DNA from: Candidatus Hadersleviella danica
GTDB lineage: Bacteria > Chloroflexota > Anaerolineae > Promineifilales > Promineifilaceae
Assembly: GCA_016711405.1 (NCBI GenBank)
Contig: JADJSZ010000013.1
Span: forward strand, 1-64,000
Length of the DNA stretch: 64,000 nucleotides
Direction: 5' to 3'
In this document: piece after piece, positions 9,058 to 16,598 of the stretch
Position numbering within the stretch: position 1 is the stretch's first letter
Layout: every line of letters starts with the position of its first letter
Translations under genes and position numbers: made by a program
Notes under the pieces: generated by a model
The model's database searches: none
What the model was told of the DNA's origin: nothing
Seen by the model: the letters and a program-made list of their open reading frames with translations, nothing else

Positions 9058-9372
9058 TTAGCCTAACACGATTGCGTCAATCCGCAGGCGGGTATACTGT
9101 TGCCGATGCCCACGCCGTTGCCGGGTGCGATTCTTCGGCTTGTACTTCCAGACAAAAATTTTCCGACCCTTATATTGTTCGACGACAGTCGCCTTGATGC
9201 TTGCCCCACTGACAGTTGGTTGGCCGACGGAAATGTCGTCCCCATTGGCAATGAGCAAAACTTTGTCAAGTTCGATTTGCTGACCGACTTCGTGAGGCAA
9301 CTTCTCGACAGAGAAGCTGTGACCCTCTTCGGCGCGGTACTGCCGTCCGCCACATTCTACAATTGCGTACAC
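9058..9372 (-). CDS. rplU: Ribosomal protein bL21
   Basis: Read from GTG 9372 the protein is VYAIVECGGRQYRAEEGHSF and ends TRLRIDAIVLG, 104 residues, the normal size for bL21. The GTG start is chosen because GGAGG lies five bases upstream and the sequence before it has no L21 similarity. The open frame that reaches 9513 is an extension into the leader. L21 binds 23S rRNA. The gene opens the conserved rplU-rpmA cluster. Its leader carries a small perfect hairpin (9391-9410). Confidence 0.95.
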   Translation of the reverse strand: MYAIVECGGRQYRAEEGHSFSVEKLPHEVGQQIELDKVLLIANGDDISVGQPTVSGASIKATVVEQYKGRKIFVWKYKPKNRTRQRRGHRQQYTRLRIDAIVLG

Positions 9373-9390
9373 AAGTACCTCCAAAAATAA

Positions 9391-9410
9391 CCGACACGCG
9401 AAGGTGTCGG
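9391..9410 (-). promoter_or_regulatory. Hairpin in the rplU leader
   Basis: CCGACAC and GTGTCGG form a perfect 7-bp stem with a six-base loop about 10 bases upstream of the rplU ribosome-binding site. The position suits an autoregulatory ribosomal-protein leader (L21 leaders are known in other phyla), but similarity to a known class is not shown. Confidence 0.5.
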
Positions 9411-9513
9411 TTTCAAGATTAATAAATTGCGGCTGGTAGTGCGGATTACCAGTTGTGCGAATGAGGATTATAGCCAGTCCATGTGGGGAAGTCAAAAACA
9501 GGCGGCCGTCCAA

Positions 9514-9806
9514 ATGGAACGGGCTGAGGAAGTAATATGTTGGCCCCCAAACTGTAAGTAAACATGAGAGCCAAGCCTGATAATCTAGCGGCTGGGTTGC
9601 GATTCAAGTTCAAGCCAACGTATTATCTCCCATCTCCCGCCCTTTTTGATATACTTTTAGAAATTTTGACTGGGGACAAGAGACAAGAGACCATATTCTA
9701 CTCCTGTCCCTTGTCCCCAGTCCGTTGTCCCTAACTGTAAAATTGGCCTGAACCCTGCCATAATCACCAACTCGCGACACGAACGAATTACCCTTTTTTA
9801 GGAAAC
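9514..9806. other. Intergenic region with a GACTGGGGACAAG inverted repeat
   Basis: No gene seen. Arms 9669-9680 (ACTGGGGACAAG) and 9710-9721 are exact reverse complements with a 29-base spacer. The same repeat family recurs at about 19355-19430, 29860-29885 and 55205-55240. The region is divergent, so promoters for rplU (minus) and the DUF4956 gene (plus) should lie here, but I cannot name the boxes. Confidence 0.6.
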
Positions 9807-9809
9807 GTG

Positions 9810-10481
9810 ATGGATATTCTTCTAACGCAAAATAGTGCCGCTCCACTGGCCGTGGATGCACTGGCTATTAATCTGTTGCTGAGCATTTTGTTTTCGAGCA
9901 TGTTGGCTTGGTTTTACACCCACTATGGCCAAACATTGTCCAATCGGGAAAAATTCGCCCAAGTCTTGCCCGTTTTATCGTTGATAACCGTCTTGGTCAT
10001 CTCCGTTGTCAAATCTTCTTTGGCTCTCTCGCTGGGGTTGGTTGGTGCACTTTCGATTGTTCGTTTCCGCACGGCCATTAAGGAACCAGAAGAGCTGATT
10101 TACCTCTTCTTTTCGCTGGCCATTGGACTGTCTTTAGGAGCTGACCAACGCCTGCCTGCGGCCGTGGCCTTTCTCATCATCTTTGGCTACCTCGCCCTGC
10201 GCCGCTTGTTTGTCGGCCGCCGCCAGCGCAACAACCTCTACTTAAATGTGCTCACGCACGACACGGAGCAGAGCTTTACCCACATCAATGCCATTTTGGT
10301 CAAACACGCCCGTGCGGCCGATTTGCGCCGGCTCGATAAAACGGCCGCCACCCTCCAACTCACCTACCTCATCCGCATCACCGACGATGTGACCTTAACC
10401 TATCTCATGGATGCCCTGCGCGAGCTACTCCCTGACGGAGAATTTAGCTTTGTGGAACAGGACAACAGTTGGGTAGGCTAA
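9810..10481 (+). CDS. DUF4956 membrane protein
   Basis: About 223 residues. Four hydrophobic helices lie in the first 130 residues (INLLLSILFSSMLAWFY, VLPVLSLITVLVISVV, LVGALSIVRFRTAIKEPEEL region, AAVAFLIIFGYLAL). The signature GLVGALSIVRFRTAIKEPEE followed by a soluble C-terminal domain is that of DUF4956. This family is often next to polyphosphate-polymerase (VTC-type) and CotH genes, and a CotH gene follows here. A VTC gene is not present. Start: ATG 9810 with AGGAAA upstream; a GTG three bases earlier is also possible. Confidence 0.85.
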   Translation: MDILLTQNSAAPLAVDALAINLLLSILFSSMLAWFYTHYGQTLSNREKFAQVLPVLSLITVLVISVVKSSLALSLGLVGALSIVRFRTAIKEPEELIYLFFSLAIGLSLGADQRLPAAVAFLIIFGYLALRRLFVGRRQRNNLYLNVLTHDTEQSFTHINAILVKHARAADLRRLDKTAATLQLTYLIRITDDVTLTYLMDALRELLPDGEFSFVEQDNSWVG

Positions 10482-10497
10482 GATAGCTTGTCAGCTA

Positions 10498-10551
10498 GTC
10501 AGCAATTCAGCAAAAAAGCTGACTGATAAGCTGACTGGCTGAATTGCTGAC
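10498..10551. repeat. 14-bp inverted repeat of GCTGACT units before cotH
   Basis: GTCAGCAATTCAGC at 10498-10511 and its exact reverse complement at 10538-10551 enclose further GCTGACT units. The 3' arm ends five bases before ATG 10556, so the hairpin would cover the ribosome-binding region. Confidence 0.8.
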
Positions 10552-10555
10552 CGCT

Positions 10556-12172
10556 ATGAAAATCGGCTCCGCCAACGAATCCCCGCGCCGCATGATACGC
10601 GGCACGCTCCTGACCCTGACCCTGTTGCTGGGGATGTTGCTCGGCCACTTTGGCTGGGTGAGCCGTGCGGCGCAACTCCGCACATGGTTGCCCTCATGGC
10701 CCAGTGGCGATTTGCCCATTGTGGCCATTGACATGCCCTACGAGGGCTATTACCAAATCTTGCTCCAGCGGGATGAGGCGTTGGAAACAGGGGTCTATAT
10801 CGGGCAGGAGGAGGATTTCCAAACGGCCGAAATCACCCTTAACGACCTGCGCTACCCCGTTCACATCCGCCTCCAAGAAGGAACCACCAACCAATTGGGC
10901 GACAATGACAAGTGGAATTGGGAAGTGCGCCTGCGGGGAGAAGGGGAATTATTGGGGATGCGCCGCTTTGAACTGCTCGACCCAGCCGAAAACAATTGGC
11001 TGAGCCAATATGCCTTTGTCAAAGCGTTGGAAAAGGCAGGGGTGCTCACCAGTAGCTATCAATTTGTGCGGTTGTTTGTCAATGGGGCGGATGTGGGCAT
11101 TTATGCCATGCAAGAGGATATGACAGTCAGTTTGCCCTTGCGCCAACAACTGCCACCGGGGGTGATTGTTGAGTTTGACAGCCGACAATTGTGGCAATCG
11201 GTGCGCTATTTTGAGGGGGATGAAGCGGCCGCTTTGGCCGACCCCGTCACCAATCTGAACGCCACCGATTTGATTTATTTTCAGGTGGATTCGTTCCAGA
11301 TAGCGGCCGGGGCAAGCAATAGCGAGCTAAACGACCAAGCGGTGGAGGCGATTCGGCTGTTGCACGGCTTGCAAACGGGTGAGATTCCCGCCAGCCAAGT
11401 GTTTGATGTGGAGAAATACGGCCGTTTCCTCGCCCTGAGCGACCTGTGGGGGGCGATTGATGGCACTTCCCTCGTCAACTTGCGCTACTACTTTAACCCG
11501 CTCACCTATCGGCTCGAGCCAATTGGTTACAACGGCAACCCCCTTGTGGATAACCAGCGCATTTCGCTCGATTCGACTTATAACAGTTTGCCCTTGCAAA
11601 CCGCCTATGTGCAAGCCGCCGCCCAACTGACAGACCCCAACTACCTTGCCGAATTACAGACCGAATTAACGGCCGAACTCGCCCCTCTTTTGGCCGCCCT
11701 ACAGGAAGAAAACCCGAACCTTGCCCTGCCGTGGCCCGCTCTGACCCAGCGCCAAGCCCAAATGCAACGCTCGCTCGCCCCCAGCCAGCCTATTTTTGCC
11801 TATGTGGATGCCTCTAACAATGCCAGCGGGGGGTATATGGAAGTCGAAGTAGCCAATGTAACCAGTTTGGCGGTGGAAATCATCGGCTTTCAGATTAACG
11901 AGAACATTGTTTTGCCCGCCAATCGGGAATGGCTGGTTAACCCTCGGGTGGAACTGCTCGTGCCGCAAGATGAACAACTGGTGTTGGCTCCCAATGACCA
12001 GAGTGGGGGGAGTTTTATCCGCTATGTGCGCTTCCAAATTCCGCTCACAGCCTTACAAGCGGCCGACCCCACGGCCGATTTTTTAACCACCCCCACCGTG
12101 CAAGTGGGAAGCCGCCTTGCGGGGCTAACCACTGCTCCGCAATGGACGACGGCCGTGCCGACGATTCCCTAA
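10556..12172 (+). CDS. CotH-type protein kinase family, secreted or membrane-anchored
   Basis: 538 residues from ATG 10556 (MKIGSANESPRR). The N-terminal hydrophobic segment (LLTLTLLLGMLLGHFGWV) is a signal or anchor. The body fits the CotH kinase-like fold: VHIRLQEGTTNQLGDNDKWNW, EVRLRGE, MRRFELLDPAENNW, YAFVKALEKAGVLTS, FVRLFVNGADVGIYAMQEDM, and ALSDLWGAIDGTSLVNLRYY. CotH proteins phosphorylate secreted or coat proteins in Bacillus and have homologues in many exoproteins. The kinase dyad cannot be confirmed by eye. It follows DUF4956, a common partner. No Shine-Dalgarno site; an inverted repeat abuts the start. Confidence 0.85.
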   Translation: MKIGSANESPRRMIRGTLLTLTLLLGMLLGHFGWVSRAAQLRTWLPSWPSGDLPIVAIDMPYEGYYQILLQRDEALETGVYIGQEEDFQTAEITLNDLRYPVHIRLQEGTTNQLGDNDKWNWEVRLRGEGELLGMRRFELLDPAENNWLSQYAFVKALEKAGVLTSSYQFVRLFVNGADVGIYAMQEDMTVSLPLRQQLPPGVIVEFDSRQLWQSVRYFEGDEAAALADPVTNLNATDLIYFQVDSFQIAAGASNSELNDQAVEAIRLLHGLQTGEIPASQVFDVEKYGRFLALSDLWGAIDGTSLVNLRYYFNPLTYRLEPIGYNGNPLVDNQRISLDSTYNSLPLQTAYVQAAAQLTDPNYLAELQTELTAELAPLLAALQEENPNLALPWPALTQRQAQMQRSLAPSQPIFAYVDASNNASGGYMEVEVANVTSLAVEIIGFQINENIVLPANREWLVNPRVELLVPQDEQLVLAPNDQSGGSFIRYVRFQIPLTALQAADPTADFLTTPTVQVGSRLAGLTTAPQWTTAVPTIP

Positions 12173-12174
12173 TT

Positions 12175-12253
12175 GAAAAAAGGACGAAGTGCAAAATACG
12201 AAGTACGAAATTAAGAAGCATCGTACCTCGTACTTTGTAATTCGTCCTTTTTC
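12175..12253. repeat. Inverted repeat of ACGAAGT units between convergent genes
   Basis: Outer arms GAAAAAGGACGAA (12175-12187) and its exact complement (12241-12253). Inner sequence (TACGAAGTACGA / TCGTACCTCGTA) is also nearly self-complementary. It lies directly between the cotH stop and the Nif3 stop and would fold on either strand with an A/T-rich foot, so it may act as a bidirectional terminator. Confidence 0.8.
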
Positions 12254-12261
12254 TATCTTCC

Positions 12262-13011
12262 TCACATTTGGGTGGGGAAATCGAAGAAGCGCGTTTCGAG
12301 GCCAAATTGGGTGGCCAAATGACGGCCGAGAGCCTGCACCCCCACCGTTTCGGTGGCATAATGCCCCGCAAAAATCACATTCAGGCCATAATCAGCCGCT
12401 TGCCAATAGCTGGCGTGGGACGTTTCCCCCGTCAGGTAGGTATCCGCCCCCGCCGCCAGAGCCAGCCCCACAGCATCTGCTCCGCCACCCGACAAAATAG
12501 CCAGTTGGCGCACTTGGCTACGGCCGTGAGCCAACACCCGCGCTGTGGTGTGCAATTGGCTGTTCACCTGCGCCACCAACTCATCCAACGGGAGGTCTAC
12601 GCGGCCGACCACGCCCAACTGCGTGCCCATTGCATCGTACCACCAGCGCACCTCTTGCAAGCCAAACATCTCGCCCAACACGGCGTTGTTGCCCACCACA
12701 GGATGGGCATCCAAGGGCAAATGAGCCGCATATAAATTGAGGCCGTGGCGCATGAGCAAGCGCACCCGCGCCCCCAACGGCCCTGCCAGCCGCTCCACAT
12801 TGCGCCAAAACAGGCCGTGGTGGACGAGGAGCATATCGGCCCCCCACTCGGCCGCCGCTTCGATGATGGGTGGCGAGACATCCACGGCCGTGGCCACCCG
12901 CAAAATCGTGTCGTTGTCGGTCTCCACTTGCAACCCTTGTGGGCCATAATCTTTAATTTCGTGGACGCGCAGATATTGGTCGAGGTAGGTGATAAGGGTT
13001 TGGCGGTTCAT
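12262..13011 (-). CDS. Nif3-like dinuclear metal centre protein
   Basis: 249 residues, intact. Metal-binding positions are visible: HHGLFW near residue 64, H in YAAHLPLDAH near 95, and the C-terminal GHYATE near 220. These are the conserved ligands of the Nif3/YbgI family, toroidal hexamers with a two-metal site; the true activity is unsettled (GTP cyclohydrolase type 1 has been proposed for some members). The protein is the short form without the PII-like insert. It converges with the CotH gene, and a hairpin separates them. Confidence 0.92.
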   Translation of the reverse strand: MNRQTLITYLDQYLRVHEIKDYGPQGLQVETDNDTILRVATAVDVSPPIIEAAAEWGADMLLVHHGLFWRNVERLAGPLGARVRLLMRHGLNLYAAHLPLDAHPVVGNNAVLGEMFGLQEVRWWYDAMGTQLGVVGRVDLPLDELVAQVNSQLHTTARVLAHGRSQVRQLAILSGGGADAVGLALAAGADTYLTGETSHASYWQAADYGLNVIFAGHYATETVGVQALGRHLATQFGLETRFFDFPTQM

Positions 13012-13337
13012 AGGCGGAGATGAGCAAATTGGGCGATTGAGGGTATAGATGCTGGGAGAGGGTAGTATAGCCCATTGGTTTAACTATCCCGATGGGCAAA
13101 TAGTTTTAGACCCGCATTTCACAAATGACACCAATTTTATCGAATTTATTGAGTGAAATTCATATCATTCCTGTCTCATTCGCCAAAAAGGACTTTGGTA
13201 CGGGGGGGGAGTCGAAAAAACTGTTGCCTAACTCACACCCAACGTGTGTAGCTCTTGCTACAGTCAACGGAACCACGGCCGCTTTGTGCGGGGCAAACAA
13301 GCGCAAAACGGCCGCAACCTAGCGAGGAAAAGGAAAA
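13012..13337. other. Divergent intergenic region between nif3 and a secreted-protein gene
   Basis: No gene seen. It contains AT-rich stretches (13120-13180) and GAGGAAAAGG just upstream of ATG 13338, a plausible ribosome-binding site. It lacks the heptamer repeats found in most other spaces. No riboswitch I can name. Confidence 0.5.
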
Positions 13338-16300
13338 ATGCGAAACGCAAAACATATTCCGGTGAGGGCACGGGGAGCTTTTTTTGCAGTAACGGCCATT
13401 TTCTTGGCCGTTTTGTTTGGACAATGGCGCACGCAACAAGTAGCGGCCCAAACGGGCATCGTCCCGCTCTATCCCGTGCCGGGCACGGCCGAGGTGGACA
13501 CTTACCCCATCCTGCAAGCACGTATCCCCGGCCAAGCAGGAGCCACCTACCAAGTGAGCTTCTACGGCCGTCAACAAGCGGCCGATAATACCCCCCCCTT
13601 CACGCTCGGCGTGTTGCCCGATACCCAACATTATAGTTGTGGCGCACCGTGCGGTGGCTCACCCGCCACCTATCACGCCCAAACACAGTGGCTATGGGAA
13701 AACCAAGCCACCAACAACATCGTCTACATCACCCATGTGGGTGATTTGGTGCAAAACGGGAGCAACGCAGGCAACGAAGCCGAATGGGAAATTGCCTCGG
13801 CCGCGATGGCGCGACTCGAGCAACCCCTGCCCGGCTTTCCCGAAGGCATCCCCTATGGCGTAGCCATCGGCAACCACGACCAAAATAGTGGCTTGGGTGG
13901 GGTGGGCAAAACATTTTTGTTCAACCAATATTTTGGCCCCAGCCGCTTTGAGGAACGTGGGTATTACGGCGGCCGTTTTGGGAACAAACACGACCACTAC
14001 TACACCCTTTTTAGCTACGGCGAACTCGATTTCATCGTTCTCTACCTCGAGTATCAGCTCGAACCAGACCCAATTGTGTTGGATTGGGCCGAAGACATTT
14101 TGGCGCAACACCAAGACCGCCGCGCCATCATCACCAGCCATTACATTCTCAACACCGATGCCAGCTTTAGCAACCAAGGGCAACTCATTTACGACCGATT
14201 TAAGCACCACCCCAACGTCTTTTTGATGCTTTCGGGGCACGAAAAGCGGGAGGCGTATCGCACCGATACATTTGCGGGGCGCACCATCCACAGCATCATG
14301 GCCAACTACCAGAGCGACCCCAACGGGGGCAATGGCTGGTTGCGCCTCATGCGCTTTAATCCCGCAACAGATACCGTCAACGTAGAAACCTATTCCCCCA
14401 CATTGGGGCAATATGAGGTGGATGCGGATAGCTTGTTCAGCTTTAACACCCCGCTCCACGGCCGACTCTTCACCCACATTGCCACGCTGGACAATGTGCC
14501 AGCGGGGAGCGAGGTGCAAGCGGTGTGGCAAAATCTGGCGGCCGATACCAGCCATGAATGGTATGTGGTGATGGATGATGGGCAAACCAGCCTTGAGATG
14601 CCCTTGGCGCAATTCCGCACCACGGCCAATCCCACCCCACCCACCCCCCCCCCGCCCACTTGCGACACCGTGCTGACCACTGTAGCCGACAGCTATGTGC
14701 GCGGGGGAAGCTATGGCAACCAAAATTATGGCACGGCCGAGCAATTTATCGTCAAAGGTGGTAGTACCGAATACCGCCGCCGTGGCTATGTGCGCTTCGA
14801 CTTAACCCAACTCACCTATCCCCAAGCCAACCGCGCCACCTTGCGCCTCTTTGTGGGCGACACCCAAATCAGCGACCCAATACCCGTCTATTTGCGGGCG
14901 GTGGCCAACGACAATTGGCAAGAGACGAGCGTGACATGGAACAATAGCCCCACCACGGGAGCTTTGCTCGGCGTGGATGAGGCGGAATACGGCCGTTGGC
15001 TCACCTACGATATCACCAGTTATGTCAACCAAGAGTTGGCGGGCAACAAACAACTAACTGTTTCGCTCTATGACGAATCGGGAACCAATCAGGAGGTGGA
15101 TATTTTCAGCCGCGAGATGGGCATTTACGCGCCCGAAATCGCCCTCGAAATTACCTGCCCCAATGGTGTCCCCACCTCCACCCCATTCCCCACGACCACC
15201 CCACAACCCCTGCCACCCACCCCGACAGCCTCTCCCACCCCGCCTCCCCCAGTGCAATTTTGCCCTCTTATACTCACGCCCTTGGGCGATGCGTTTACGC
15301 GCAGTGGGCAATACGCGGGGGTTAACTATGGCAGTAACAACACTCTGGAGATAAAAGCGGGCGGCAACAGCTATCGGCGCATGGGCTACTTGCAATTTGA
15401 TTTGCAACCGCTGAATGGCCGAGCTGTGCAATCGGCCGCGCTCCACCTCTTCCCGCGCTACACCCAAACGGCCAGTGTGCCCCTCCACTTGCGTGGGGTG
15501 GGCAGTAATTGGCCAGAGATGGGGCTGACATGGAGCAACAGCCCCGTCCAAGGGACATTGCTGGGGACGGGAGCGGCCGTGCAGGGGCAATGGCTCACCT
15601 TTGATGTGACCCAGTACACCCAAACCAGCGGCACAACCCTCGCCTTTAGTGTGTATGATGAGGCAAACACGGATGCGCTGATTCAGTTTAACAGCCGCGA
15701 ACACACGGCCGACAAACCCTATCTGCTGGTCAATGTGGCGTGTGGCCCCACCGCCCCAACCGCCACGCCAACCAGTGCCCCGCCCACGGCAACGGCTTCT
15801 CCCACGCCGTTGCCGCCCACCCCAACAGCATCACCAACGTTGTTACCTCCTACGGCGACGGCATCACCGACGCTGTTGCCCCCGACAGCCACCGCGACCC
15901 ATGTGCCGCCAACTGCGACAGCTACAACGATTCCCCCCACGGCAACTCCATCGCCCACGCCAGCCCCTGTGCTACTGGTGCGGGTGAACTTCCAAAACAG
16001 TGGCGCGGCCGTGCCCGCTGGTTATGTGGCCGATACGGGGGCTTCGTTTGGCAACCGCAATGGCTTTAGCTATGGCTGGCTGGGGAGTAACTACAACGGC
16101 CGTGACCGCAACAGTGCCCAAGCGGCCGACCAAGCGTATGACACGCTGAACCACATGCAGGTGGGTGGCAACCGCACATGGGAGATCGCCTTGGCCAATG
16201 GCACGTATCGGGTGCGCCTTGTGGCGGGCGATGCCAGCTATTGGGATAGCCAGTATCACCTCTTGCTGGAGGGGCAAACGGCCGTGCAAGCAACCTCTAG

Positions 16301-16427
16301 CTCTGGCCAACGTTGGCACGAGGCTACCGTAACGGTAGTCGTCACCGACGGCCGCCTGACCCTGAGCAATGGGGCCAGTGCTGTCAACAACAAGGTTAGC
16401 TTTATCGAGATTAGCACCCTCCCATAG
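13338..16427 (+). CDS. Secreted metallophosphoesterase with two DNRLRE domains and a malectin-like domain
   Basis: 1029 residues, intact. Signal peptide at 1-37 (FFAVTAIFLAVLFG ... VAAQ). Calcineurin-like phosphoesterase at about 85-345 with GVLPDTQHYS, GDLVQNG, AIGNHDQ, ITSHYIL and LSGHEK, the metal ligands of the family. Two DNRLRE (CBM96-type) beta-sandwiches follow at about 445-610 and 640-800, each with YRRxGYxxFDL and 'TWxNSP'. A Pro/Thr-rich linker (about 805-870) leads to a C-terminal malectin-like module (VNFQNSGAAVPAGYVADTG, YDTLNHMQVGGNRTWE, NGTYRVRLVAGD). Carbohydrate or cell-surface binding is likely for the accessory modules; the substrate of the esterase is unknown. The next gene repeats the last two modules. 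Confidence 0.88.
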   Translation: MRNAKHIPVRARGAFFAVTAIFLAVLFGQWRTQQVAAQTGIVPLYPVPGTAEVDTYPILQARIPGQAGATYQVSFYGRQQAADNTPPFTLGVLPDTQHYSCGAPCGGSPATYHAQTQWLWENQATNNIVYITHVGDLVQNGSNAGNEAEWEIASAAMARLEQPLPGFPEGIPYGVAIGNHDQNSGLGGVGKTFLFNQYFGPSRFEERGYYGGRFGNKHDHYYTLFSYGELDFIVLYLEYQLEPDPIVLDWAEDILAQHQDRRAIITSHYILNTDASFSNQGQLIYDRFKHHPNVFLMLSGHEKREAYRTDTFAGRTIHSIMANYQSDPNGGNGWLRLMRFNPATDTVNVETYSPTLGQYEVDADSLFSFNTPLHGRLFTHIATLDNVPAGSEVQAVWQNLAADTSHEWYVVMDDGQTSLEMPLAQFRTTANPTPPTPPPPTCDTVLTTVADSYVRGGSYGNQNYGTAEQFIVKGGSTEYRRRGYVRFDLTQLTYPQANRATLRLFVGDTQISDPIPVYLRAVANDNWQETSVTWNNSPTTGALLGVDEAEYGRWLTYDITSYVNQELAGNKQLTVSLYDESGTNQEVDIFSREMGIYAPEIALEITCPNGVPTSTPFPTTTPQPLPPTPTASPTPPPPVQFCPLILTPLGDAFTRSGQYAGVNYGSNNTLEIKAGGNSYRRMGYLQFDLQPLNGRAVQSAALHLFPRYTQTASVPLHLRGVGSNWPEMGLTWSNSPVQGTLLGTGAAVQGQWLTFDVTQYTQTSGTTLAFSVYDEANTDALIQFNSREHTADKPYLLVNVACGPTAPTATPTSAPPTATASPTPLPPTPTASPTLLPPTATASPTLLPPTATATHVPPTATATTIPPTATPSPTPAPVLLVRVNFQNSGAAVPAGYVADTGASFGNRNGFSYGWLGSNYNGRDRNSAQAADQAYDTLNHMQVGGNRTWEIALANGTYRVRLVAGDASYWDSQYHLLLEGQTAVQATSSSGQRWHEATVTVVVTDGRLTLSNGASAVNNKVSFIEISTLP

Positions 16428-16430
16428 AAG

Positions 16431-16509
16431 AAGTAAAAGGTAAGAAGTGAAAAGTGAAAAGGGGGGCACTCGATACACCCCACTTTTTACTTTTCACTTT
16501 TTACTTTTG
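16431..16509. repeat. Inverted AAAAGTGA repeats after the phosphoesterase gene
   Basis: AAGTAAAAGG, AAGTGAAAAGTGAAAAGGGG on the left and CCCCACTTTTTACTTTTCAC on the right form a hairpin right after the stop at 16427. Same family at 40030-40115, 50052-50128 and 60951-61026. Confidence 0.75.
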
Positions 16510-16598
16510 ACACCTCTCCTCCCCCTCTTTTTCGTCTGCCACAGCCGCTGAAAACAGTTGGCGGCTGTTGCAGAAGCAGTACCAAGCAGAATAAACAA

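Noticed and set aside
13230..13337. Possible c-di-GMP riboswitch before the phosphoesterase gene
   Set aside because: GGGCAAAC and GCAAAAC look suggestive, but the P1 stem and tetraloop-receptor layout are missing.
13692..14744. 350-residue open frame on the minus strand inside the phosphoesterase gene
   Set aside because: It is antisense to a gene with clear domains, and its sequence has no motif or start signal.
15054..15704. Minus-strand open frame opposite the DNRLRE region
   Set aside because: Antisense shadow of a coding region with biased codon use.
15740..16069. Asn/His/Ala-rich open frame in the linker of the phosphoesterase gene
   Set aside because: Alternative frame of the Pro/Thr repeat linker; no independent start or ribosome-binding site.
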